Of a DNA stretch of 64,000 nucleotides, positions 48,273 through 56,795 are shown piece after piece. Positions within the stretch are counted from its first letter, which is position 1, and every line of letters starts with the position of its first letter. The stretch is from contig CAWJFT010000001.1 in assembly GCA_963842235.1 (NCBI GenBank), positions 1,116,001 to 1,180,000 on the forward strand, read 5' to 3'. The notes beneath the pieces are model-generated. The model was given only the letters and a program-made list of their open reading frames with translations. It was not told the DNA's origin and did no database searches. The position numbers and the translations under genes are program-made. This DNA comes from JACDAN01 sp963842235. GTDB lineage: Bacteria > Actinomycetota > Thermoleophilia > Gaiellales > Gaiellaceae.

Positions 48273-48813
48273 GACCTGGCGCAAGGCGACTCGAGCCGCC
48301 AGGAGCCGCCATTCCGCTCAGTCACGCTTCGGCTCGGTGTGTCACACGCCTGAATGGGACGTGGTCTGGGCGGTTCGGTCTTGGCGACGAGCTGGTGGAG
48401 GTCGTGGCGCGTCAACACAAGCTGCCGATCGGAGCTCATCGTAAGGAGGAGTTCGAGCGACGAAGCTCGATCAACATCCGCCACCCACAGTGGAGCATGG
48501 CTGGTAGTCACCCCCGACAACATTGCGTGAGCCCACTCGTGGCCCAAACGTCGATGCGACGATTGGCTCAACCATGCGAAGCCGGGGCGGCCTCCGGGCG
48601 ACAAGCACCTGTAAATGAAGCCATTCGGAGGAGTTCTTCGCGGGGCGTCGTTGTGACCGACTCGGCCTGTCACGCCGGAGGTCGGAACATGGATAAGCCT
48701 ACCGTGGCAACCGGGCGGTGCTAAATGGCGGCTCGGGACGACCTGTACCGCGACCGGGGTTCGTTACGAACGGTCAGCGTGTTCCGGAGTGATCGCCGAT
48801 CCCGACGATCGGT
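48273..48813. other. 541-nt stretch without a supportable gene
   Basis: The small left unit of the island begins here. A minus-strand frame reads continuously through about 48400-48670 with some protein-like stretches (GVTTSHAPLWVADVDRAS), but it also runs antisense through the tRNA copy and the SRPBCC gene. It looks like debris, and I do not call it a gene. Confidence 0.5.
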
Positions 48814-49080
48814 CTAGGTGGCCGGCGCGTCTGAGCCCTTTCGGCGACCAGTCGCCTGCTCCTCGAGTGAGTCCACGCGCGTCTCCAAATCCACGACCCG
48901 TTCGTCGATCGGATCGCCTTCGACCGCATCGGCGGCGGTACGGAGTAGTTCCTCGAAGATGCCGAGCGCCCCGGCGAACATCCGCAGCGGGAGGGCGACA
49001 AGACTGCGCATCGCGTCCTCGCCCGAGTCCGCGAGCCGGGCGATCGCGTGACCGCTGCTCGCCTCCGCTTCCGGGGCCAT
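48814..49080 (-). CDS. Small hypothetical protein with coiled coil
   Basis: ATG at 49080 gives 88 residues: MAPEAEASSGHAIARLADSG, a helical central part (RSLVALPLRMFAGALGIFEELLRTAADAV), and a C-terminal heptad-like stretch (ERVVDLETRVDSLEEQ) consistent with a short coiled coil. I do not recognise a family. It is the only credible gene in the left unit of the island. The longer open frame upstream runs antisense to tRNA copy B and is not used. Confidence 0.55.
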   Translation of the reverse strand: MAPEAEASSGHAIARLADSGEDAMRSLVALPLRMFAGALGIFEELLRTAADAVEGDPIDERVVDLETRVDSLEEQATGRRKGSDAPAT

Positions 49081-49262
49081 GCCGAGACGATAGCGCCTTC
49101 CGCGAGCGCCCAGCAGAGGACCCGTCCGAAGCTGTCGCGCGCGAGTCAGACGACCGGCTTTGTTGCGCCTTCGAGCCTCTCCGGTTGCAGCGGTGGTTGC
49201 AGAATGCCGTCCGGTGACCCCTTCTGACAACAGAAAACCCCAGTTTCCGGGGAGTTTGTCAA

Positions 49263-49303
49263 GCGGATGATGGGACTCGAACCCACGACCGTCTGCATGG
49301 CAA
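49263..49303 (-). repeat. Truncated tRNA-Gly 3' half (attachment-site copy B)
   Basis: 41 nt match the intact tRNA-Gly from acceptor to anticodon with one mismatch in the anticodon-stem side. As with copy A, the match ends just past the anticodon. A weak hairpin (CCCC/GGGG, about 49235-49252) follows it on the minus strand, like the terminators next to the other two copies. Confidence 0.85.
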
Positions 49304-49608
49304 ACGGAACCGGGCACCTGACGGGGCACGCCCCCACGTACGAAGACCGCGTGGTTACGCGAAATCGCTCTGGAGCCGTAAGGCACTGTCGGGCCCTGTC
49401 GGGCCGCAAAACCTGACCAAAAACCTGACCAGGCATGACCTTCTGCCTGCAACGAGAGGACGGGTCTTGGTCAGACCTGACCAGACCTGACCTCGAACGA
49501 ACGCGGGGCCCGGGTCGAAGGCCGCGGCCCTTCCCACGCCCGCTCGAGCCTAGGACGTCGGCGCCAGCGCGGCTAGATGGCCGGTGTGGCCGTGCCCGGA
49601 AGGCCGCG
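49304..49608. other. Gene-free stretch carrying integrase-type repeats
   Basis: No coding frame stands out. The stretch contains the ACCTGACCA repeats listed separately and a short inverted pair GTCGGGCC (49389-49404). It lies just inside attachment copy B. Confidence 0.55.
49411..49493. repeat. Tandem ACCTGACCA repeats (putative integrase arm sites, left)
   Basis: ACCTGACCA occurs at 49411-49419 and 49423-49431 (12-nt period), again at 49475-49483, and with one change at 49485-49493. A reverse TGGTCA is at 49468-49473. The 12-nt-spaced pair recurs at the other end of the island (59240-59260). Confidence 0.6.
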
Positions 49609-50193
49609 TCAGGAAACGAGATTCGGAACGAGGTTCGTGTTCCATTCCTGCTCGAAGTAGGCAAGCGTCTCGGCCCACGCGTCGTTGACGATCCTCTCGG
49701 CGTACGCGAAGTCCCTGTGTATGACGAGTGAATTCAGCCTCCCGAGTGTTCGCCAATCGAGATAGTCGCCCTCCCGCCCGATCTTGGGGAACCTCAATGC
49801 CTCGTCTTCGACAGGAATCACTACGCCGGCCTCGACTCGTTCCATCTGCCGTACGGCCTGGTACGGGAGGAGGTTCCTGTGAAGCAGACGGTTTCGATAG
49901 CGACGCATCTCCCGGAGGGGGTGCCCGTGCGCGTCCCGCCAGGAACCCCGTGCCTCTTGTCCTTTTGCCCAGGCTGGATAGCGGCCAGGGGTCGCCACAC
50001 GTTGGAGCAGCTCGTCGGCTACGTCGGTAGCTGCAGCGAGACGCACCATCGCCTCGACGAACTGGTCCGCCTCGCTGAAACTGGCTTCCTTCAGGTCGAA
50101 CACTCGCACGAGGTGCGAACGTCGTGTAGTGCAGCTGGCATTGCACATGTCTTCGGGCGAGCAGCGGGCCGCGCCCCCCGTTGGCGGGCGCAT
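49609..50193 (-). CDS. Hypothetical protein with a HEPN-like motif
   Basis: The frame encodes up to 194 residues; the first 27 or so are low-complexity and a GTG near 50112 could be the true start. The core is helical and contains REMRRYRNRLLHRNLLPYQ, where RNRLLH fits the Rx4H motif of HEPN RNase domains. The C-terminus (DYLDWRTLGRLNSL, RDFAYAERIVNDAWAETLAYFEQ) is also helical. HEPN proteins often act as toxins or defence nucleases; no partner antitoxin is next to it. The assignment is motif-based only. Confidence 0.5.
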   Translation of the reverse strand: MRPPTGGAARCSPEDMCNASCTTRRSHLVRVFDLKEASFSEADQFVEAMVRLAAATDVADELLQRVATPGRYPAWAKGQEARGSWRDAHGHPLREMRRYRNRLLHRNLLPYQAVRQMERVEAGVVIPVEDEALRFPKIGREGDYLDWRTLGRLNSLVIHRDFAYAERIVNDAWAETLAYFEQEWNTNLVPNLVS

Positions 50194-50210
50194 GATTAGG
50201 TGCTGCTTGC

Positions 50211-51119
50211 ATGCGCGCCGACCGGGCGGAAGAGCAGATCCAGGAGCTCGCGGAAGGGCCGCGGCCGTTCAGAGCGCTCTACGAACACTGGGAGCGGCAC
50301 CAGTGGTCGCCCTTCGCGATCGACTTCTCCACGGATGGCGCCAGCTTCGCGGCCCTTGACGAGCCGACGCGCGACGGCCTCGTCATGGTGTTCGCGCACC
50401 GGTTCCACGCCGAGTTCAACGTCGCCGCCCTGCTCGCGCCCTTCCTGCTCGCCGCTCCCGACTACGAGGTGCAGCTCCTGCTCGCGACGCAGGTGGCCGA
50501 CGAGCACCGCCACATCGAGTCGGTCCTGCGCGTTTACTCGGACGTCTTCGCGGTCGAGGGCGGGATCGCGGCGGTCAAGGCGCTCGCGGATGCGCAGCTC
50601 GATCCCGTCGCGGCCGCGCTCTATGCGGCTCTCGATGGCGTCGTCCGCGCTCTCGAGGCGAGCCGCGACGAGGACAGCTTCCTGAAGGCCGTCGTCGCCT
50701 ACCACTTGATTGGCGAAGGGTCGATCGGGCGTGCAAACCAGAACTTCGTCGCGGCGCAGTTCGATCGGATCGGCTCGTTCCCCGGCTTGCGCGAGGCGCA
50801 GCGGCTCGCCGTGCGGGACGAGGTGCGCCACGTCGGCATCGGTGTCTCCTACGCGCGCCGACGGCTGACCCGCGACGGCGCACGCGCCCGGGCGCTGATC
50901 GAAGAGATCGTCGAGGGCTTCCAGGCGCTCGGGAACAGCCTGCTTGAGCACGCGGCCCCGGACTCGCTCGACGACTTCGTCGGCGCCTACGGCGCGGAGC
51001 CTGCGACGCTGTGGGCCGAGGTGCTCCACCAGCTACGCCTCCGTCTACGCTCGATCGGCTTCAGCCATGTGGGGCGGAGAGCAGGCTGCGACCGTGAGAG
51101 GGGCGCCATTGAGCAGTAG
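50211..51119 (+). CDS. Ribonucleotide reductase R2-like di-iron protein
   Basis: The 302-residue ferritin-like protein has a full carboxylate-bridged di-metal set: E68 (FHAEFN), E98 and H101 (ADEHRHIE), E169 (LIGEGSIG), and E204 and H207 (RDEVRHVGIG). The length matches R2-like proteins. I see no obvious radical-forming Tyr at the usual spacing after the first ligand, so it may be an R2-like oxidase rather than a working NrdB; no large subunit is nearby. The start is ATG at 50211. It is island cargo. Confidence 0.8.
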   Translation: MRADRAEEQIQELAEGPRPFRALYEHWERHQWSPFAIDFSTDGASFAALDEPTRDGLVMVFAHRFHAEFNVAALLAPFLLAAPDYEVQLLLATQVADEHRHIESVLRVYSDVFAVEGGIAAVKALADAQLDPVAAALYAALDGVVRALEASRDEDSFLKAVVAYHLIGEGSIGRANQNFVAAQFDRIGSFPGLREAQRLAVRDEVRHVGIGVSYARRRLTRDGARARALIEEIVEGFQALGNSLLEHAAPDSLDDFVGAYGAEPATLWAEVLHQLRLRLRSIGFSHVGRRAGCDRERGAIEQ

Positions 51120-51448
51120 CGTTCGTCGACGCGAGGGCGGAGGGTCTGATCGTTCTCGTGATTGGCGACGTTCCTGCTCAATCCGGCAGCATGCCCGGTG
51201 GCGATCGCTAACGGCCGGCCAGCCGAGTTCGGCCCAGACCACGCACTACGTATCCAGGCAGTGGATCGGAAGCGGCACCGCGATTTCGGCACCGATTGCA
51301 CCTCTTGCAGCGCTTGCCGTCTTTGCCGTCCTCACTGCGGCGATGGCGACGCGGGCGATCTGGCGAGTCACCGGCTCGCGTGTTTGTTCAGCTGGGGCTA
51401 GTCTGGGTGAAGGTGCCGAAGTGCATCGTCTACGCGTCGAGGGGAGCT
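51120..51448. other. 329-nt stretch without a supportable gene
   Basis: One plus-strand frame contains a hydrophobic run (PLAALAVFAVLTAAMATRAIW, about 51292-51360), but no credible start, ribosome site or conserved context goes with it. I call nothing here. Confidence 0.4.
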
Positions 51449-51658
51449 GTGGAGGACAGCGGGGCACAGGGTGGTCAGGGAGTTCAGGCGACTGCGGACC
51501 GCGAGCACTTCCTCTGGCGGATCGATCAGTTCGAACAGCTTGGCTTCAGCGAGGCCGAAGCATCTCAGCTGGCCGAATCGGACGCAGACCTCGGGCAGGC
51601 GCGCCATCTGCTCGCGACCGGTTGCTCCTTGACTCTCGCGCTCCAGATCCTGCTCTAG
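51449..51658 (+). CDS. Short helical protein (UBA-like small protein)
   Basis: GTG at 51449 gives about 69 residues. The C-terminal 50 residues (FLWRIDQFEQLGFSEAEASQ, then ADLGQARHLLATGCSLTLAL) form a three-helix pattern like that of short unnamed actinobacterial proteins of the form WRxxQLxxxGYxxxxAxxLA. Earlier in-frame GTGs at 51407 and 51413 are possible starts. The function is unknown. Confidence 0.6.
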   Translation: MEDSGAQGGQGVQATADREHFLWRIDQFEQLGFSEAEASQLAESDADLGQARHLLATGCSLTLALQILL

Positions 51659-51760
51659 CCGCGTCCGCGCCTTGCGAAGGCCATCGAGGGACGACGGCCG
51701 CAGGGAGCTTGCAGTGCAGGAAAGCCCCGAAGGGGCTTCGCGCGGCTGGTTGAGAAAGGG

Positions 51761-52138
51761 CTAGTCGAGCGAATCGAGCAGCTTCTGCGCATCCTCGATC
51801 CGCTGCGTGACATCTGCCCGCCGTTCGTCCTCAGCGCGTTCCTCGACGCCGCGGCGCGGAGCTAGCAGTTCACCGTAAGACCGGTTCGTGGCGGCAACGC
51901 GCTCCTTGATCGCTGACCACGCCCGTTGCAGATCTTCGTCGGGAGCCTCGAAGTGCAACTTCCCGTACTCAAGACGCGGCTCCTCAAGGTCGGCCGGGAA
52001 GTCAGGGTAACCGCGGAACAGTCCAAGCCATTCGTTATCCGGCCAAGCCAAGCCTTCCGCTTCAAGGTCCACCTCGACCTCAAGAAGGTCGCCGCGAATA
52101 ACGTCCTTCACCACTCGTTTCCCAAGCTTGACTTCCAC
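51761..52138 (-). CDS. Hypothetical acidic protein (125 aa)
   Basis: GTG at 52138 gives 125 residues: a beta-rich first half (VKLGKRVVKDVIRGDLLEVE, WLGLFRGYPDFPADLEEPRL) and a charged helical end (EERAEDERRADVTQRIEDAQ). I do not recognise the family. The upstream extension of the frame is Arg/Pro-rich and is dropped. It is island cargo with no co-directional neighbour. Confidence 0.6.
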   Translation of the reverse strand: MEVKLGKRVVKDVIRGDLLEVEVDLEAEGLAWPDNEWLGLFRGYPDFPADLEEPRLEYGKLHFEAPDEDLQRAWSAIKERVAATNRSYGELLAPRRGVEERAEDERRADVTQRIEDAQKLLDSLD

Positions 52139-52569
52139 GCTCTCGATCCTACTGCGGGGTCGGCAGGTGAAGAATCTCTCTCGTGGACCGCGAGCACGAA
52201 TCGGTGATAGGGCCCAGCGCGTAGGACCTAGCGCGGAAGCCGCCCCAGGCTCCGGACCTCTCCGATTCTGACACCAGGCCTGAGTGCAACCGGGGGAACT
52301 GAACCAGGTGCTCCGCCCTGAATCGCGAGAGTTAGGAGCAGCGCCATGCGCGCAACCTGTGGTGCGCAAACTCGGTCCTGCCTAATCAAACTCTTCGTGA
52401 TGGTTCCGGCCGAATTTGCGCGCCCACCGGGTGGCCGTCCGCGCCGCGAGGGTCGGCTCCCGCGAAGCGCCTTGGTACTGTCGGGCGTGACCACGGAGTT
52501 AGAGCGAGTACCGGTCTTGGCTTTGCGCCTTCCGCTGCACGTTCGTGACGCAGTCGAGGAGGTGTAGAT
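52139..52569. other. 431-nt stretch upstream of the cold-shock gene
   Basis: No supportable gene is present. A 26-codon plus-strand frame (GTG about 52487 to TAG 52567) stops just before the cold-shock ATG and could be a leader peptide, but nothing confirms it. The last 100 nt presumably hold the cold-shock promoter and 5'UTR. Confidence 0.4.
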
Positions 52570-52782
52570 ATGGCAACCGGAACCGTGAAGTGGTTCAACA
52601 ACGACAAGGGCTACGGCTTCATCACGCAGGACGACGGCGGCAAGGACGTTTTCGTCCACCACAGCGCGATCAGCGGCGAGGGCTACAAGAGCCTCGCCGA
52701 GGGGGCGAAGGTGGAGTACGAGGTCGAGGAAGGGCCGAAGGGCCCGCAGGCACGTGACGTCAGTGCCGTCGCCTCGGACTGA
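52570..52782 (+). CDS. Cold-shock domain protein (second copy)
   Basis: This 70-residue CspA-type protein has GTVKWFNNDKGYGFI (RNP1) and DVFVHHSAI (RNP2), and is closer to the family consensus than the copy at 29620. GAGGAGGTG lies 7-13 nt before the ATG. As a stand-alone cold-shock gene within the island it may be an acquired paralogue; it acts as an RNA chaperone by family. Confidence 0.93.
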   Translation: MATGTVKWFNNDKGYGFITQDDGGKDVFVHHSAISGEGYKSLAEGAKVEYEVEEGPKGPQARDVSAVASD

Positions 52783-52986
52783 TCTTGGCAGGGCGCACGG
52801 CCGTTACCCCGCGCTCCCTGGCCTGCCGCGCGGCGCCGGGGAGCGGCGGGATTCAAGCCGAGGATCAAAAACTCATGGTGCTTCGCTGGCCACGCGCCGC
52901 CCGCGCTCCCACGCCTCTCTGAATGACCGTGGCGGAGCGGCATGCAGAGGCGCGCGCCGGCTATTGGCCATTTCAGCGCGAACGGC

Positions 52987-53181
52987 CTACCGCCGCGCGA
53001 CTACCCGATCTCTCTTCTCGCTCCGCTCGCGCTCGTCGACGAGCTTCTGTAGCGCGAGCTCAAGATGATGCTTGAGTTGGCTGGCGTACTGGCTCGCATG
53101 GTGGAGGTGCCGCTCGAACTCCGCGGCATACTGGCTCGCATGGCGCAGGTGTTCCTCGACGCTCTCGGGTGTCTCAGTCAT
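52987..53181 (-). CDS. Small His-rich repeat protein
   Basis: ATG at 53181, with GGGAG 6 nt upstream, gives 64 residues. The sequence holds an internal duplication: EEHLRHASQYAAEFERHLHHASQYASQLKHHL contains HASQYA twice, 15 residues apart, and many His residues on one helical face. The end is strongly charged. I read it as an amphipathic helical protein, possibly metal- or membrane-binding; no family is recognised. Confidence 0.6.
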   Translation of the reverse strand: MTETPESVEEHLRHASQYAAEFERHLHHASQYASQLKHHLELALQKLVDERERSEKRDRVVARR

Positions 53182-53495
53182 GGGTCTCCCTTCCCGCAGA
53201 CGGCCGAACAGCGAGCGTGGGGATGCGCCACTCGTCGTCCGCGTGGCGAGTAGCAACATCCCCATACATAGGAAGAACCACTTCACGCGGCAAACTGGCG
53301 CGCCAGTTGGAGACATCGCTAAAGCCGTCGACCGTCGTCCTCGCCGTGAGAGTGGACTAAAGCGCTGCTCGTCTCGTTCGGCAGTCGCCGTGACGACCGT
53401 TTGATCCGCTCGCGCAACTCCTGCCCTCTGATCGTTACCTAGACGCGACCATCCGCGCGTCCCACTCTCATTTGCGCGGCGCAGTGACTTGGGGG
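53182..53495. other. 314-nt gap without a supportable gene
   Basis: Frames here lack credible starts. The plus-strand sequence is antisense to the small His-rich gene's upstream region. No repeats or RNA motifs were recognised. Confidence 0.4.
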
Positions 53496-53612
53496 CTAGC
53501 GCCGACGCGGGACGATCCAGCCGCGCGGGTCGTCGACCCGGGAATCGGCGCCGTACCAGAGCGCGAGCGGCCCGATCACTGCAAGGAACGTGAGCACGAG
53601 CACGACGCCCAT
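53496..53612 (-). CDS. Tiny single-pass membrane protein (38 aa)
   Basis: ATG at 53612, preceded by GGGAGGTGGTGCAG, opens a 38-residue frame. It begins MGVVLVLTFLAVIGPLALWY, one membrane helix, and ends GADSRVDDPRGWIVPRRR. The layout (helix, then YGADSR, then an Arg-rich end) is that of short unnamed actinobacterial membrane proteins I have seen annotated as hypothetical. The function is unknown. Confidence 0.6.
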   Translation of the reverse strand: MGVVLVLTFLAVIGPLALWYGADSRVDDPRGWIVPRRR

Positions 53613-53805
53613 CTGCACCACCTCCCTACTAAATTGAGACGGTCGCACGCTACGAGGATCAGGCCGCGAAGCGCCGCGTGTCGGCGATCCACTAGCCGTG
53701 TGCCCCGCAATGCTGCATCTGACCCGGATCCAAATCGTGCCCGCGGAGTACGGTCGGCGACGGTTGCGTTCTTACAGGTATGCCGTCTGATGCGTTATCT
53801 CCTGC

Positions 53806-54741
53806 ATGAGCGCATCCGCTAGGCATGTCTGGGGCGCGCTCGTCATCGTCTACTTCGTCTGGGGGTCGACGTACCTCGGGATCAAGGTCGTCGTCGACAC
53901 GCTTCCGCCCCTCTTCTCTGCGGGCAGTCGCTTCCTCGCCGCCGGAGCGATCCTGGCCTTGGTGCTCGCGGCGCGCGGGCACAGCCTCCGCGTCACGCGC
54001 CGCGAGCTCGCGTCGAGCGCGCTCGTGGGCTTGCTGCTCCTGACGCTTGGCGTCGGCGTCGTCCACGTCGCCGAGACGCGCATTGACTCGAGCGTCGCGG
54101 CGATGATCGCCGGGACGGTACCGCTGCAGGTGGTCCTCCTGCGCTCCGCCCGCGGCGAGCGCGTATCACGGGGGATGCGCCTGGCGACGCTCGTCGGGCT
54201 CGTCGGGCTCGCGCTCGTCATCGCCCCCGGCTTCGAGGCCGGCTCCACCGCGGTCGGCCTTCTGGTGATGGTCGGAGCCGCGATCTCCTGGTCGGTCGGT
54301 TCGTTCCTTTCCCCGCGCCTCACGGTGCCTCAAGACCCGTTCGTCGCAAGTGTCTACGAGATGGCGGCGGGCGGCGTGCTCCTCGCCCTCGGCTCACTCG
54401 CGTTCGGGGAGTGGAGCGATCTCGACGGCGGAGCCTTCGCAGCAGACTCTGTCGCCGCGTGGATCTACCTCGTCCTCGCAGGCTCGCTCGTCGGTTTTTC
54501 GGCCTACGGGTGGCTCCTCCGCTCAGCGCCGATCTCGCTCGTCGTCACGCACCAATACGTCAACCCACTCGTGGCGATCGGGCTCGGGATGCTGCTGCTC
54601 GCGGAGCGCCCGAGCCCGCTGGCGCTCGCCGGGGCGACGCTCGTGGTCGGCGCCGTCTACGTGACCGTACGCGCCGAATCGCCGGCGCGCGCTCGCGCTG
54701 TCACAGCCGTGGAAGGCGCTCAGGCAAACCAGCGCGCCTAG
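53806..54741 (+). CDS. EamA/DMT family permease
   Basis: The 311-residue protein has ten predicted membrane helices in two EamA repeats. Typical features are VYFVWGSTYLGIKVVVDTLPP near the start, FLAAGAILALVL, and in the second half SAYGWLLRSAPISLVVTHQY followed by NPLVAIGLGMLLLAERPSPL. Members export amino acids or metabolites; the substrate is unknown. The start is ATG at 53806. Confidence 0.92.
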   Translation: MSASARHVWGALVIVYFVWGSTYLGIKVVVDTLPPLFSAGSRFLAAGAILALVLAARGHSLRVTRRELASSALVGLLLLTLGVGVVHVAETRIDSSVAAMIAGTVPLQVVLLRSARGERVSRGMRLATLVGLVGLALVIAPGFEAGSTAVGLLVMVGAAISWSVGSFLSPRLTVPQDPFVASVYEMAAGGVLLALGSLAFGEWSDLDGGAFAADSVAAWIYLVLAGSLVGFSAYGWLLRSAPISLVVTHQYVNPLVAIGLGMLLLAERPSPLALAGATLVVGAVYVTVRAESPARARAVTAVEGAQANQRA

Positions 54742-55162
54742 GGCGCGGCCGTCGAGACGTCGGGATCCCCGAACGGGCCCCACCGCTCGCGTCTGAGATG
54801 GTTCGTCGACTTAGCCGCCACAAGGTTGCGCCGCGGGTTCGTGCCTCCGTGCTCGTCCGGGGGTCTTGGTCGCACGCACGCACGCCCGAAGACGGCGGGG
54901 CGGCCGTGCCGCCTGCGAGGAGTGAGACTGGGACAAAGTTAGAGCGCATGCGTGGGCGTGCGCCAGTGAAGTGCATCAAGTCTCTCGGTGCGCGAGCGTC
55001 GCGGCGGTTCCCAGCCGGGCATCCTTCCCCACGACTTACTACGAGACGATTGCCGGCCGATGCCCGCGTAAGCGCCTCCGCTGCGTTCCGGGGGCGCCGA
55101 TCCCTCGCGTTCCGAGCCCTGCACGGAGCCCGAGAAGTGTCCGACCCACCGGGGTGAGCCCG
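54742..55162. other. 421-nt gap without a supportable gene
   Basis: The stretch lies between the DMT permease and the convergent aminotransferase-like gene. Open frames are GC-driven shadows with Arg/Ser-rich translations. I recognise no repeat, RNA or regulatory element. Confidence 0.4.
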
Positions 55163-56320
55163 TTAGCTCGCTACGTCGAGGGCCCGGCGGACGCGATCCC
55201 CGAGCAGGGCCAGCCTCTCGACCGGCTCGTTGCTAAACACGAAGCGGACGTGACGATCGGCGATTTCGCCGCCCCATCCGCGCATCGGCGTCGCGGCGAC
55301 TTTCTGCTCGAGCAGGCGATTGGAGACGTCGACGCAGTCGAACCCGAGCGCGGCGACGTCGAGGAGAAGCGACCAGCCGCCAGCCGCGGGAACCGCCGGC
55401 AGGCCGTCTAGCTGGCGGAGCGTCTCGTCCCGGCGGCGCTGCCACTCGGCGTTTGCGGCCGCCAGGTCCTCCGACGATTGCTCGAGCGCCACCCGTGCCC
55501 CGATCTGGGCGAAGCCGCTCGCCAGCAGCCCGCTGTAGATGTGTACCCGCGCGACGTCATTGACGAGCTCACCGGGTGCGACGACCCAGGCGATGCGCCA
55601 GCCGATCATGCGCTGCTCCCCCAGCACGTCGCCGACCGTGACCGTCCGGTCGCGCATACCGGAGAAGGCAGCCGGATGGATGACCTCCCGGCCGTCGAAC
55701 AGCACGCCCTCGTAATCCGCCCAGTAGACGAGCCGGAGATCGTGGCTGGTCACGACGTCGACGATCGCCTCCCACTCTTCGCGCGCTACGACCCAACCGC
55801 TGGGGAAGGACGCGTTGTTGACGAAGATGGCGCGGGTCCGGTCGGTTACCGCAGCGCGCAGGGCATCTGTGTCGAGGTGCCACCAGCCGTCGACGACGTG
55901 GAGGGGCACGAGGCGTGGGACGGCGCCGACGAGGCGGACGCGGTTGATCATGCCCGCGTACGTCGGGTCGGTCACGATGACCTCGTCGCCAGGGTCCGTG
56001 ACGCAGTACAGCGCGTCCAGCATCGCCACGCCTTCCCCGGGGACGATGACGATCTCTCGGCGGCCGTCATACCGCGGACCGCCCCGTCGCTCGATCAATG
56101 CCGCAACAGCGTCCTTCAGGTCGTCGCGGCCCGTAAACGGCAGCCAGCTGTTCGCCTCGTCCTCGCCGATGGCCGCCCGGGTCGCATCCATAGCGACGGC
56201 CGGGGGCGGAATGTCGGTATCGAGATTCTCCAGACGGAGCACGTCCGGATCGTCGCCGGCCGCCGCCGCGACACGATCGATGTTGAAGCCGGGGATTTGT
56301 TCGAGACGCCGGACGCTCAT
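55163..56320 (-). CDS. Class I/II aminotransferase-fold protein lacking the PLP lysine
   Basis: From ATG 56320, with GGAGG 5 nt upstream, the protein has 385 residues. It follows the fold-type I layout: ANSWLPFTGRDDLKDAVAAL, VPGEGVAMLDALY, TDPTYAGM, FVNNASFPSGWVV and DYEGVLFDGR. Relatives carry SKEYRMIGWR; here the segment is LGEQRMIGWR, so residue 234 is Gly in place of the Schiff-base lysine. It is therefore unlikely to be an ordinary aminotransferase, though the fold and PLP pocket may remain. It lies inside the island. Confidence 0.78.
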   Translation of the reverse strand: MSVRRLEQIPGFNIDRVAAAAGDDPDVLRLENLDTDIPPPAVAMDATRAAIGEDEANSWLPFTGRDDLKDAVAALIERRGGPRYDGRREIVIVPGEGVAMLDALYCVTDPGDEVIVTDPTYAGMINRVRLVGAVPRLVPLHVVDGWWHLDTDALRAAVTDRTRAIFVNNASFPSGWVVAREEWEAIVDVVTSHDLRLVYWADYEGVLFDGREVIHPAAFSGMRDRTVTVGDVLGEQRMIGWRIAWVVAPGELVNDVARVHIYSGLLASGFAQIGARVALEQSSEDLAAANAEWQRRRDETLRQLDGLPAVPAAGGWSLLLDVAALGFDCVDVSNRLLEQKVAATPMRGWGGEIADRHVRFVFSNEPVERLALLGDRVRRALDVAS

Positions 56321-56795
56321 CGGACCTCCGCTCGACTTTGCCGCTGTCGAGCGTAACCCCTTGCTCGCTGCCGAGGTCGGCCTCCTCCCCTCGTGGTGGT
56401 CGCCGGCCACTCCCCGGGCGGCTATCTGGCGCCCCGCGCCGACCCACGGAAGCGAGTCCTACAACCACTACAAGGGGATCGTTGGCTGGGAACGACACGG
56501 CGAAATACGCTCAGCCTTTGGGTCTATTCCGTTTGGACTCGCACACATAGGGCTGCTGCTCGAGCGACTAAACGCGTCACGCGGCCGTGCGAACGTCGCG
56601 CCGCCCGTCCGGCTAGACCGGAGGGGACGGGGGCATCCACCCGAAGACCCGGCTGGGGCGAGTGGCGTGCGCCTGCAACCGCCACCGCCCGTTCCAGCGG
56701 CATTTGTCTGTGTCGATCGCCGGTTCGGGGCTCGTCTAGCTCCATGAATAATGGCTTGCAAGTGCGGTGTCCTTCGAGCAACTCGATCGCCACCA
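56321..56795. other. 475-nt gap without a supportable gene
   Basis: Long frames exist on both strands, but their translations are Arg/Ser/Thr-rich and share no recognisable motif. The ribosome site of the aminotransferase-like gene lies at the left edge. Confidence 0.4.

Noticed and set aside
48235..48353. Plus-strand frames over the tRNA-Gly fragment that resemble short hypothetical proteins
   Set aside because: The sequence MMGLEPTTFCM and its like is the antisense translation of a tRNA gene, a known annotation artefact.
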